64,000 bases of DNA from Podocnemis expansa (GCA_007922195.1 ML681963.1:132749764-132813763), one strand, 5' to 3'. Shown: positions 21,846-32,134, counted from the first letter of the stretch. Made by a program: numbers and translations. The notes: a model not told the origin generated them from the letters alone.

Positions 21846-22314
21846 GGCTATGTCTACATCTGAAACCTTAGCTTAGACATGTTTAGTCTGAATCAAGTAG
21901 TTCAAAGTTAGTTCAAACTAAACGTGGTTTGTTAGTTTGAACTAACTTTTTAGTTCGAACTAGCTGTACTCTTTTTAGTTCGAACTAAGTATTTAGTTTG
22001 AACTAAAAAAAGCAGCAAGTTTGAACTAAAAAGTTAGTTCAAACTAACAAACCACGGTTAGTTTGAACTAACCATTAGTTTGAACTTATTTAGTTTACAC
22101 TGAGCTAGTTCAAACTAAATATGCAAATAAGTTCAAACTAAGCAGGTAGTTTGGACCAACAAGCCAAACTAACTAGTTTGAACTAAGCTTTCCTTAGTCT
22201 AAACTAAAAAAAAATTTTTAGTTCAAACTAGGCAAAGCCTAGTATAGACAGGGTTCAAATTAGTTTGAATTAAGGATTCTTAATTCAAACTAATTTGCTA
22301 GTGTAGACATAGCC
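21846..22314. mobile_element. PIF/Harbinger-type MITE packed with palindromic 14-mers
   Basis: Terminal repeats are GGCTATGTCTACAT and (right end) TGTAGACATAGCC, with a 3-bp TAT duplication (21,843-21,845 and 22,315-22,317). The interior is an array of TTAGTTTGAACTAA / TTAGTTCGAACTAA palindromes in both orientations, and includes a long hairpin near 21,921-21,962 / 22,017-22,058. The termini match the left end of the Harbinger transposon at 59.8 kb, which could have mobilised it. Confidence 0.78.
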
Positions 22315-22337
22315 TATGGTAATACAAATAATAAAAG

Positions 22338-23740
22338 ATACTATTGTTGGGAAATAAGGGACTGTGATGTGGCATCTTAGCCCCACACCAGTATAGTGAA
22401 AATTAGGACACACCGCAGGCTGAAGGAACCACACAAATCCCCTTGAATTAGCTGGACAAGCTCAGCTGAAAAGAGAAGTAGAAAAGCCAGTCACCCAGCT
22501 CAATTGGGGAAGACTGTTGACGAGGGAGGAAGCATGCCACCTACTCTCTACAGGCAATTGCTGCTGACACCAGGGATGGAGCCAAACCTCAACCGGAGAC
22601 AGGCTGCTGACCAAGCCCGAAGGTGGGACTGAACTGTTGTTGATCATATGGCTGGAGGTCCCTAATGTTCCCAGAGGAGCAGGGATTGCTGCTACCACAG
22701 CCAGTGGGGGTAAGAAGTAGCCCAGGGGACCCATAGGTATAAGGGGGGAAGTAGCAAGAGCACAGTCAGTGTGTTTTAGGTGGAGCCCCATTGACTCAAT
22801 GGTTAACAACCCCCATGCTGATAGCGTTCTGGGCTGGGGCTCTGAGAAGCAGGAGGGGCCTGAGCTCCCGAACTCCAAGAGCAACACCCCCACAGGTGGT
22901 GCCCCATTACCCCAATGGGCTGGTAAGCCATGCCTCTCTGGTGAAGGGGGCCACTTCACTGACTGTGGCTGCTAGGCCATGCTGCCCAGGGAAACACTTC
23001 ACTGACTTTGGCTGCTAAACCCCATGGTCCTGATTACAGGGCCACTCTGCAACTCTAAACTATTAGGTCACACTACCCAGAAGGAAGTGCAGCCTGCGGG
23101 ATTTCAGCTGCCCTTGCATTATCCAGAAAAATATGTAGATTCACGCCTTTTACTCTTCTCTCCAGTGTACAGAACTTATGCCTGCATTGGGATGCAGCAG
23201 GCCTGAGACAGGACGTTATAGCATGCCGTCACCACTACAGCACTCCCGTCAGGACACAACAATTGCAAGGATTCAGTTTGTATCAGACCCCTCTGTGTCA
23301 TGGATCCTCCAGCCAGCCCAGCTCTCAGACCAGACCACTTCCACAGTTAACAGAAAACAAGTTAAATCTCAACTCAAAATAGGCTCCTGGATATTTACAC
23401 TAGCCCTTCACAGAGTTCCAAGTCAGTGCTGTCATGGTTAGGTTACTTGACTTAGAGCAGGGACAGCTTTCTTGTCCTGTCGTGGCTTCACACAAAACTA
23501 ACTTAATAAAAGAAGCTAGCCCTTTTTATCTGACCTGCTCAGCCAGGACTGAACTCAGCCACTTCTAGGTGCCAGAAGACCAACTCTCACTGATTCTGTT
23601 GCAGCTGATCATGAGCCCTCTTTAGGCAACTCTTAGCAGTATGAACTCACTGATCTTCTGTTCCAGCAGGACACCTTTGGGTGGGGTGTGACAAGGCTGT
23701 AGGGGCTGCAGAAGGGGATGATGATACTGGCATGCTATAT
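22338..23740. repeat. Unclassified interspersed repeat, possibly LTR-related
   Basis: GC-rich blocks such as GGCCACTTCACTGACTGTGG and GGGAAACACTTCACTGACTT are internally repeated, and the composition differs from the flanks. Open frames on both strands (for example 22,462-22,959 minus) have no recognisable domain. The Gypsy fragment near 24.7 kb suggests an LTR-element origin. This is inference. Confidence 0.3.
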
Positions 23741-24204
23741 CATATACTTCTTCCTAAAGAAATAAGGTCCTGGGTGTGATCTCCTGTTCCTTTCTGTGAA
23801 AAGGAATCTGTATTTCCTTCCTGTGTTCCAAACTGGCAACATATTTGGAATGCACAGGGCTGTAGCACCAACCTACGTCCACTTTAAGGGAGCATGGTCA
23901 AGATATGTATTCCTCAGTCGCAGGTCCCCCTACCAGGGACTGGGGACATGGCACAAAACACTGGACTGCCTGGGATGATTTGTTCTTGAAAGACTTTGTT
24001 ACCTCCGCTGAAAAGGGGAATCATGGAATGACCTGGCTGGCAGCTGAGACACAAAGAGGAGACTGAAGTTCCTGGTGTGAGAAGGATCTGCAGGACAAGA
24101 AGGTGATGGAAGAGACACTGCCAGAGGAGCACGCAATGCACAATGAGAGCTAATTCCCAGAGCAACCAGGTGGAGGTGCCACTATCGGTGAGCGTACCTC
24201 ATGA

Positions 24205-24505
24205 CACACTCCTTGGTCCTATGGCAATTAAACACTAACAAAATTTATTTATTGCATGCGCTTTCATGGGAGAAAATCCCACTTCATCAGATGCTTTGAA
24301 GAAAAGGGAAATTACAGAATGGGAGGAAACGAATGGAGGGAAGTGTAAGTCATGCGAACAGGTGACACTGTAACAACAAATCAAAATTGGGGGAAACAGC
24401 ACACAGAGGGAAATGAGGTCAAATCACCCATTGTAATGAGAGAAAAATCCAGTGTCCCTATTAAGTCCTGAAGTAATACATTTGAATTTGCAACCCAAAA
24501 GGCAT
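24205..24505 (-). mobile_element. Penelope-like element terminal fragment
   Basis: Contains CACTCCTTGGTCCTATGGCA, GCATGCGCTTTCATGGGAGA, AAATCCCACTTCATCAGATG and the downstream GTAATGAGAGAAAAATCCAG block, in the same orientation as the left arm of the 2.3-kb element. Only the non-coding 3' region is present. Confidence 0.75.
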
Positions 24506-24694
24506 GGTGATGAACTGAAAGAGCCCCAGGGGCATGGCAAATACTGTTTTTCTTCCCCTTAAATCCAGCATCTTTTGTCAAATTTAGAGTTATAATATAT
24601 CTTACCTTCCACAAGGAGCTCATCTGCTTGAGACATTAGATAGGTATCAAACTAGGATACAACACTAATAATCCAGAAATCAACGCAGCAACAG

Positions 24695-24870
24695 CTGTTG
24701 TCTGGCTTAGGTACGAGCACCACAGGATTGCACGAGGAATTTCTGCACTCCACAGTGACTCTGAGTTCCAGCATTAACTGTATCTCCTGCTCCACCATGA
24801 TGCTTCTCAGGAATTTGATGGGGTTTATATTCAGGCTTTGTCCTTGGATTTTTCAGACTTTGGTGTGCCA
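24695..24870 (-). pseudogene. Ty3/Gypsy-like reverse transcriptase remnant
   Basis: One minus-strand frame reads SIMVEQEIQLMLELRVTVEC and then CNPVVLVPKPDNSCCVDF. This is the beginning of a Gypsy-type RT (EVDRMLELGVI...PIVLVPKPDGS..FCVDFR in relatives). Frames end soon on both sides, and YxDD and integrase are not seen. It is a decayed fragment with no host role. Confidence 0.55.
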
Positions 24871-25489
24871 GGAAATGCCTGGCAGGGAAGAGAACACAGC
24901 AGAGCTTCAAGAAGTTCTTGGATATCCAGAATACGTGATGCAAGCTCTACTGCTACTGCTACATCAGCAGGGTGCACAGAAGCCTGTACCAGTGGCACAG
25001 GAGATCAGGAAGATCTTTGGGATCTATATATAGGTTTTCATATATTCCCTACAGTTTTAACAGATTAATACGATAAATTTTATCTTGAAGGCCTGCTCAC
25101 CAAGTTACCTAATGGCCTGGTGTGGACCACGCTATTTGGACAAAAACTCTAATTTTTATACTAGGTGGTAGTAGCAGGACATGATCCCTAGGCTAATGAA
25201 CCTTTACTGTAGTGTCAGGCCTCAGTTTCCTGGGCTCACAGGAGATGTTCTTAGGCCAATCATCTCATGAAATCCAGGCATTCCTGCATCCACATGAAAT
25301 AATATAGTGTATTTTGAGTGGCATCATTATTCTTCCTAGGCTCCTCTACAGATAGAGAAGTTCTACTGTTTCATCCTGTGAATAATGAACATCTCCACAT
25401 GCTGCATTAAGGTATTCTATTGCATTCATCAAAACAACATGCACCATATTACATGAAACTAAGGTCTCAGTGCCCTATACTGGAGTTTA
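24871..25489. other. Intronic sequence without recognisable features
   Basis: May contain further decayed Gypsy sequence upstream of the RT remnant on the minus strand. Nothing can be assigned with confidence. Confidence 0.35.
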
Positions 25490-25925
25490 TGCATCATGTT
25501 TAGCAGTGGCTTCAGTGCCTGGCCATGAGACGTCTGGCATCCTGCTTAGTGTTGGACTGGATGGTCCGCAGCAGTGCCCTGCACTGTGTTTGATGACAGT
25601 ATTAACGTCCAAGGAAAAAAAAATGTTGTGCCATAAGTAGCAGAAGTATCTACACAGCCCAAAGTTGATTACTATGCTCTGAATACTGGCCTTCTTGACA
25701 CTCCCAAACCCATGAATAGACATGTCGCACTGTAAAGAGTGGCATTTTGACAGCTCCACTCCTCACAGAGGAGTGTCCTATTTTGTAAATAGAAGGGATT
25801 GGTGCACCATGAATAGTGGTGCTCTTGACATCCATGGGAGAAACACCCTATGTGGCAAACAGCAGTGCTGTTGACGCAACTTGGAGAGGCATCCTGTGCT
25901 ATGAATAGAGACATCTATGCATTAA
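25490..25925. repeat. Degenerate minisatellite, segment 1 (~47-bp unit)
   Basis: A loose unit recurs, of the form GGCATCCTG...TATGAATAG.GGTGCTCTTGACA. Examples are CCATGAATAGTGGTGCTCTT (25,809), CCATGAATAGACATGTCGCA (25,711) and GAGGCATCCTGTGCTATGAA (25,887). Similar units resume at 28.69 kb, 30.55 kb and 30.97 kb, after the intervening mobile elements. Confidence 0.55.
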
Positions 25926-28690
25926 CATAAGAATAGTCACACTGGATCAGACCAAAGGTCTATCTACAAACCACCCTGTCTTCTGACACCAGCCACTGAC
26001 AGATGCTTGAGAGGGAATGAACAATTACTGAGAGAGCCATCTCATCATCTGCTCCCAGCTTCTGACAATCAGCAGGTAGGGACACTGACAGCATAGGGTT
26101 GCACCCCTGATCCTTCTTGGATAATAGTTACTGGTGAACCCATCCTTCAAGATCTGGATGACCCTGTAAAGAGGAGTATTACGAACAGGATGAAATTTAA
26201 TAATGCAAGTGCAAGATTAAGCACTTAGGGACAAATAATTATTTTTTTCCTATAAGTTGGAAGGGATGGAAGAGGAGAAGGACCTGGGAGTACTGGTTGA
26301 TCACAGGATGGCTATGAGCCGCCAATGTGATGTAGCTGTGAAAAAAGTTAATACAGTCCTACAATACATTAGAAGAGGTGTTTCTAGTAAAGACAGGGGA
26401 GTGTTAGTGCCATTACATAAGACACTGGTGAGACCTCATCTGGAAGACTGCTTGCCATTCTGGTCCTCCACATTTAAGAAAGATGAATTCAAACTGGAAC
26501 AGATATGGAAAAGGGCTACAAGGATGACCCACAGAATGGAAAACCTGCCTTATAAGGGGACTTAGGAGCTGAGCTTGTTTAGCCTAACCAAAAGAAGATT
26601 GAAGGGAGATATGATTCCTCTCTATAAATATATCAGAGGAAGAAATACCAGAGAGGGAGAGGAATTATTTAAGTAAAGCACCAGTGTGGACACAAGAACG
26701 AATAGATAGAAACTGTCCATCTGGAATTTAGTAAAGTAAAGTTCTGGAATAGCCTTCCTAGTGGAGCTGTGGGGGCAAAAAACATAACTGACTTCAAAAC
26801 TGTGCTTGATAAATTTATGGAGAGGATACTATGATGAGACAGCCCAGTTGACAATTGACTGATATTTGACTACTGGTAGTGGATATTCAAGTGGCCTAAG
26901 AAGGGAGGGTAGATAGGGTGGGTTCTGAGTTATTACAAAGAACTCTTCCTGTGTCACTGACTGGTGAGACTTGCCCACATGCTCAGGGTTTAACTGATCA
27001 CCATATTTGGGGTCAGGAAGGAATTTTCCCCAGGACAGATTGGCTAGGGATCTGGGGTTTTTCTGCCTTCCTCTGTAGCATGGTGCATGTGCTGGTGGAT
27101 TCTTTATACCTTAAAGTCTTTAAATCATGATTTGAGGACTTTAATAGCTCAGTCATAGGTTAGAGGTTTATTGCAGGAGTCAGTGGGTGAAGTTTTCTGG
27201 CCTGCATTATAAAGGAGGTTAGACTAGATGATCATATTGGTTCCTTCTGACCTTAGAGTTTATGAGTCTATACTATATCTAGTTCTTTTAAAAACCCATT
27301 AGTGCTGGCCTTTCCAAAAGCCCCAGCAATGAGTTCTACATCTTGACCGCGCTTTGTGTGAAGAAGTACCTCCTTCTGTTTGTTTTAAAGTTAAACCAGC
27401 TATTAATTTCATTGAGCGACCCCAGTGCTTGCATTATGGGAAAGAGTAAATGACACTTTCTCCAAACTAGTCATGATTTTAGGGACCTCCACCACATCCC
27501 CCTTAGTCATCTCTCTTTCCCAAACTTAGAAGTCCCATTCTTTTTAGTCTCTCTTGAATCAGAAGCTGTTCCTTAACCTAAATCATTTTTGTTGCCCTTC
27601 TCTTTCCTTTTCCAAATTTAATATCTCCTTTGTAAGATGGGGTGATCAAACTTGCATGGTGTTCAAGTTGTGGACACAGTGGATTTATATAGTGGCATTA
27701 TGATATTTTCTGTCTTATTATCCTTATTTCCTTACAGTTCCTAACATTGTTAGGTTTTTGGTTTGTGTTTGTTTATTTGTCTGGGGTTTTTTTTTGACTG
27801 CTGCTGCATACTGGGCAGATATGTTTAGAGAACTATCCATAATAACATTCAGATCTCTTTCCTGAGTACTAACAATACATTAGATCACATCATTTTGCAT
27901 GTATAGTTGGGATTATATTTGCCAAAATGCACTGAACTTCATCTGTTTTGTTGCCCAGATTTGTAACATTGCCTTGTAATTCTTCATAGTCCAGCTTTAG
28001 ACTCTGACTTTATCTTGAGTAATTTTATATCTCCTACAAACTTTCCCAACTCACTGTTTACTCCTTTTTCCAGATCACTTGTGTGTATGTGAATAGCACT
28101 GGCCCCAGGACAGATCCTTAGGGGATACCATTATTTACCTCACTTCATTCTGAAAACTGACAATTTATCCCTATCCTTTCTTTTCAACCAGTTACCGATC
28201 CATGAGAGACCCTTCACTCTTACCTCATGACTGCTAACTTTGCTTAAGAGCCTTTGGTGAGAGTCATTGTCAAATACTTTCTAAAAGTCAAATACACTAT
28301 ATAGCCACTGAATCACCCCTGTCCACATCTGTTGACTGCCTCAAAGAATCCTAATAGATTGGTAAGGCATTATTTCACCTTACAAACTGCTTTGCTGGCT
28401 CTTCCTCAACAAACTGTGTTCGTCCATGTATCTGATAATGTTCTTTACTGTAGTTTCAACCAATATGAAGTTAGGTTTACCAGTCTGTAACTGCGAGGAT
28501 CACCTCTCATTTTTTAACAACTGGTGTCACATTAGATATCTTTCAGTCACGTGGTACAGAAGCTGATTTAAATGATAGCTTATATACCACAGTCAGTGAT
28601 TCTTCAATTTCATATTTGAGTGAGTACCAGCTGGCCCTGGTAGCTTATTACTGTTTAATTGTGAATAGTTACATTTTGGATAGCTTCTGA
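25926..28690 (-). mobile_element. CR1 LINE, minus strand, split by a second CR1
   Basis: It starts at its 3' end with CATAAGAATAGTCACACTGG, then ATCAGACCAAAGGTCTATCT (25,926-26,160). It resumes at about 27,280 with TCTAGTTCTTTTAAAAACCC and runs through antisense ORF2 sequence (CTTTGTGTGAAGAAGTACCT, CCCCAGGACAGATCCTTAGG) to about 28,690. The gap is filled by a plus-strand CR1. Coding sequence is eroded. Confidence 0.72.
26165..27278 (+). mobile_element. CR1 LINE, plus strand, 3' part of ORF2 and tail
   Basis: Nested in the minus-strand CR1. Positions 26,257-26,565 encode the CR1 ORF2 C-terminus: EEKDLGVLVDHRMAMSRQCD, then VRPHLEDCLPFWSSTFKKD and WKRATRMTHRMENLPY. After the stop the 3' UTR runs to CTTCTGACCTTAGAGTTTAT. 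The 5' end is truncated, as is usual for CR1. Confidence 0.8.
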
Positions 28691-29197
28691 GTGTGTCCTG
28701 AGCTATGAATAGTGGTGTTCTCACCATTAGAGAACAATGGCTTTCTTGACTCTTCCCTTTGGAAGGCATCTTGCACCCTTAATAGCAATATTGTTGCCTT
28801 GTGAGGCATCCTGATCCATGAATGGTGGTGCTGTCAACACCCTTGTGAGAGAAGTTCTGCACCAGGGTTTAGAGACGGTTCACTCTGGGTGCCAGCTTCC
28901 TGGGCTCGTTGTACCACTCAGCTTTTTCTTTGCTGTTAATTGGCTTGCCTTTTTTTCCCTTCCTCTGCTGATTGGCTGGCTGTACACTTGTTTTCTGATT
29001 CTGCTACTAACATGTCCTACCATGGCTGGCAAAAAAGTCAGGGCCGCTGCTGGTGCTCCACTTCAAAGTGTTATGCTCTTGACGCCACCCAGTGGCATTG
29101 TGTGCCACAAGTATGCTGCTCTTGACACACTGTCAAGAGGCATATGCCACACAGTGAATGCCATGGTGGACATGCCCCCGGGATAGTGCATCCTGTC
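28691..29197. repeat. Degenerate minisatellite, segment 2
   Basis: Units such as GAGCTATGAATAGTGGTGTT, GAGGCATCCTGATCCATGAA and TGGTGGTGCTGTCAACACCC continue the array interrupted by the CR1 pair. Spacing is about 45-55 bases and divergence is high. Confidence 0.55.
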
Positions 29198-30551
29198 CAG
29201 TGGCAGCTTTTGGGGTAGGCGAAACGGGAAGCCGCTTAGGGCCCCAAGCAATAAGGTGCCCCATCTTCAATTTGGTGGACAGAAATGAAAATATAGAAAT
29301 TGTTGCCATCTAGCAGAGCTAGGAGGGCTGGAGGCTTAAGCACTTTTCACTCTTGGCTCATCAAGGCAAGCTATTATTAGGATCTGTGTTTCATCTGAAA
29401 TGCAGATTTCACCATTCTCTGCCCATCACCTTCACATTGACATGCTAAAAAAGCAGGAGCAAGCAATAGACAGCACAATGGTAGGAACTTTTCCACTGGC
29501 GTCAGCTTTCATTTCTCAGTGTGGCCATTTATTCTGCCATTTTTTAATTTTGTGAAATATTGCCTTTTCCTTTTCTTTTTTACCTGTTATTTTTGTCTTT
29601 TCCTTTGACTTTGTGACAATTTTTACTTTCGCTTTGTTTAGCTCAGGTTACTAGGTAGGGCCATAGAGGCTACTACATCTAAATACAGTGCTGCCCTTAG
29701 GCAATCATTATACCTGTGTGGGATGTCTGTGCTATGTGTCTTTCTTTTGGTAAGTAATTGTTTAGCTTCTTTTGTACTTACTATTTAACATTTTTGAGGG
29801 AGCCAGAGTCTTATAAACTTGAGTACTTCACAGAATTTCATTGAAATTTGGTGTTTTTCATTTATAGCTACACATTAGAAACCTTCTTTTTCACTTATTT
29901 TTATTAAATGTCTAGTGCACATAAACTCAAGACTATATGAAAAATTTGTAAGATTTGACTGCCAAAATTTTAAATGTGGCATTTTAGTTATTTTTGACCC
30001 ATCATTAATGTTACCACTTTTTATTTATTAATTAATGCTCATACTTTTTAAAAAAAATTTAAGTGTTCACTCTAACTTTGCAGTTCAGCATTAGCTCATT
30101 TATTGTAAGTGAAAGATGATCAACTTACAAGCTTCATGATGAGAAGATCTTTAAAAATATCATACCCAGGAATAATTTAGGAGTTCCAGAGGGATAGTCG
30201 TGTTAGTTTGGCAGGAATGGCGCTACTGTTTATGGCGCCCTCCTGTAGTGCAGCAGACACTGGCACAGACAAGTGATGTCAAAGGGGAGTGCAACAGTGT
30301 GGTCCCCATTCTGGGTCCCCTCAAATGTTGGCACCCCCTGCAACCCTTACTCAGCTTACCAGGTTGTGCCAGCCCTGTAGTTTGGTTCAGCAAAACAAAC
30401 AAGGAGTCCTGGAGGGTGATACGGGGCAGTTAGGAGTGCAGGGGGGACTGGGGCCAGAGAAGGTAGCAGCGTGGAGGCTGATAGTGGGCCCTTTAGGGGG
30501 CTGCACAATGGGCCTTCACCTAGGGCCCCCAATTGCCTAAGGCTGCCTCTG
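29198..30551. mobile_element. hAT-type element with perfect 8-bp TSD, containing nested repeats
   Basis: Ends are CAGTGGCAGCTTTTGGGGTA and AAGGCTGCCTCTG. The octamer ATCCTGTC is identical at both borders (29,190-29,197 and 30,552-30,559) and is itself part of the minisatellite unit GCATCCTGTC. Inside are a MITE (30,206-30,376) and a Penelope terminal snippet (CAGCAAAACAAACAAGGAGT near 30,391). No transposase frame was recognised. Length is 1,354 bp including the nested pieces. Confidence 0.7.
30206..30376. mobile_element. MITE of the CAGGGC(C/T)GG(C/T)-ended family
   Basis: Ends in CTTACCAGGTTGTGCCAGCC followed by CTG, and shares AATGGCGCTACTG, TGGTCCCCATT and GGCACCCCCTGCAACCC blocks with the foldback at 32.8-33.15 kb. 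The left border is uncertain. Confidence 0.5.
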
Positions 30552-30695
30552 ATCCTGTCTGGTGAATAGCAGCACTATGGTTGCGCCCCAGGGCTGGGTA
30601 TCTTGCACAGTGACTAGTAGCACCATGGACGCATCCCTGGAAGGGGGCATCCTTTCTGCTGGATACTGGCACTATGGACACAGCCAAGGGCTGGG
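30552..30695. repeat. Degenerate minisatellite, segment 3
   Basis: Contains GGTGAATAGCAGCACTATGG, CAGTGACTAGTAGCACCATG and GATACTGGCACTATGGACAC in tandem, the more GC-rich end of the array. Confidence 0.6.
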
Positions 30696-30972
30696 GGGGG
30701 GGGGGGAACGAAGGAGTCTTGTGGCACTTTTAAAGACTAACAGCTTTATTTGTTGCATGAGCTTTCGTGGGAGAAAATCCCACTTTGTCAGACGCTTCCA
30801 AAGGGCGGAACGAAGTGTCTGACAAAGTGGGATTTTCTCCCACGAAAGCTCATGCGACAAATAAATCTTAGTCTTTCAGTGCCAAAGGTTGTTCTTTTTT
30901 TTTTTATTGGGTTTTTTTCCTAGTTTTTGGTTTTTTGCTTTGCTAGACTAACACGGCTGCCCCTTTGAAACG
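30696..30972. mobile_element. Penelope-derived hairpin insertion with 14-bp TSD
   Basis: Two Penelope terminal repeats face away from each other. The minus-oriented arm is 30,712-30,797 (GGAGTCTTGTGGCACTTTTA to CACTTTGTCAGACGCTTCC). The plus-oriented arm is 30,810-30,970 (GTGTCTGACAAAGTGGGATT to AACACGGCTGCCCCTTTGAA). AGCCAAGGGCTGGG is present on both sides (30,682-30,695 and 30,973-30,986), a perfect 14-base duplication in the size range of Penelope insertions. No coding sequence lies between the arms. Confidence 0.8.
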
Positions 30973-31180
30973 AGCCAAGGGCTGGGCATCCTGCCCAGTG
31001 ACTAGCAGCACCACAGACACATCCTTGGGATGGGGCATCCAGCCTGGTGAAGAGTGGCACCCTGGACACACCCAGTGACTAGAAGAGCCACGGATCCATC
31101 CCACGGCTGGGGCGCCCTGCCCGGTGCTTAATGGCGCCTCGGACACCCGCCCGTGGGCCGGGGCTGCTGCCCCCTGACTA
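30973..31180. repeat. Degenerate minisatellite, segment 4, running into the CpG island
   Basis: Units CATCCTGCCCAGTGACTAGC, CAGTGACTAGAAGAGCCACG and GCTTAATGGCGCCTCGGACA continue to within about 100 bases of the CYP2R1 exon 1 donor, becoming progressively more GC-rich. Confidence 0.6.
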
Positions 31181-31830
31181 GTGCCTCCTGGCCGGGGTGA
31201 GGGGGGATCCTGCCCGCCGCCCCTCCCCCAAGCGGTGGCCAGGTGGCCGGCGGAGCAGGCGGCGCTGAAATACCTGGCCATAGACTTGGCTCTGCCTCTT
31301 CATATAGACATGCGGCTGCTCCGCGGCCAGCGAGTGGATGTTGCCGATCAGGGGCAGCCGCCGGGGCCCGGGCGGGAAGCCGGGCGGCCGCCTCTGCTTG
31401 AGCAGCTGCCTCACCACCAGCAGGAGGAGGAGGAGCAGGAGCGCGCCGCTGGCCGCCGCCGTCAACACCAGGCCCGGCGCCCACATCCCCCCGCTCCGCC
31501 GCCGAGCCCGACTGACTGGAAGCGCCCTGTCCCGGGCCGGCCCTTCGCTCGGCCGGGTGGGCGCTCCCTTCCCTCGACCTTCTGATTGGCCGACGCCTGC
31601 GCCCGTCAAGAGACGCCGGATGTGATTGGTGGGCTGAGCCCGCCGCCGGCTCGTGGCCCGCCTTCTCTCCCGCGCGCCCCCCGCGGCCGATTGAAGAGTT
31701 CTGAAAGGGGCGGTTGAGGCAGCGGCCGGTCGCAGGCGGCTCCTCAGGGCCGGGGAGTGACCGTTACTCCCCCTCCCCCACCCCACGGGTCTGAGGCGCA
31801 GTGTCGTGCTGTGCTCAGCGAGCCGAGGCG
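31080..31830. promoter_or_regulatory. CYP2R1: CpG island promoter of CYP2R1
   Basis: Dense CpG sequence surrounds exon 1. There is no TATA box at a suitable place. Two CCAAT boxes in the gene orientation (ATTGG on the plus strand at 31,585-31,589 and 31,625-31,629) lie 100-145 bases upstream of the start codon. This suits a broadly expressed CpG-island gene. The extent is judged by eye. Confidence 0.75.
31274..31486 (-). CDS. CYP2R1: CYP2R1 exon 1 (start codon, membrane anchor)
   Basis: The 71 codons start at the ATG on 31,486-31,484. The product begins MWAPGLVL, followed by an Ala/Leu/Val-rich membrane anchor (residues about 8-26), basic VRQLLKQRR, a proline hinge PPGFPPGP, and LPLIGNI through [14 protein letters not shown]. 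This matches the N-terminus of vertebrate CYP2R1. The exon ends in phase 0 at CAG before the donor GTATTT, joining to exon 2 (IFSLDLGG). The start was chosen because MW and the anchor agree with the family; the longer upstream frame is CpG-island translation. The enzyme sits on the cytosolic face of the ER. Confidence 0.93.
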
Positions 31831-32134
31831 GGCTGGTTACATAAGCCCTTTGCTGGGGCCTGGGGGCTGCCCCTGGGGCCAGCAATGAACAGCCCAGGGC
31901 CAGCTCCACAGGAGCGTGACTGCTGAGATCAGGGGCCAAGGCACTTTTCTCCCCAGGGCTTGAAATTGGGGGGATGTAGAGGGGTATTGGGGGTGTTCAC
32001 TAAATTGGTAGGACACTCTTACTAGCTGATCCCTGGGGGGTGTCAGGGAAATCCCTGGGCCAAGGTCGCTATGGGCGGCTTCATCGAGGGCTTTGAACTG
32101 CTCCGGCATGAAGGGTCACTGCCTGGCCCCATCA

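Larger units (their letters stand above)
17926..22337 (+). mobile_element. Old L2/L3-like LINE fragment, the outer layer of a nest
   Basis: Pieces at 17,926-18,107, 18,607-18,635, about 21,440-21,842 and 22,315-22,337 read as one plus-strand element when the insertions are removed. The 3' portion has GATTGTGAGCACCTTGGGGC, then GTACAGCACCTAGCACAATG, GGGTGCTGATTTATGAC and a final AATACAAATAATAAAAG. That is the familiar 3' end of ancient amniote LINEs. The upstream piece has TTCCCTGGCTCCCACTTTAT. Coding sequence is not preserved. Confidence 0.6.
7496..31273 (-). other. CYP2R1: CYP2R1 intron 1 (about 23.8 kb, repeat-loaded)
   Basis: This is the interval between the exon 1 donor (CAG then GTATTT, minus strand) and the exon 2 acceptor (CAAAG then ATT). 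It contains a 5.8-kb DIRS element in the sense orientation, a nested LINE/ERV/hAT stack, a minisatellite and several MITEs. No other host exon was recognised inside it. Confidence 0.85.

Noticed and set aside
31178..31939. 253-codon minus frame including CYP2R1 exon 1
   Set aside because: Only 31,274-31,486 is exon. The upstream part is CpG-island 5' flank and the downstream part is intron after a clear GT donor.
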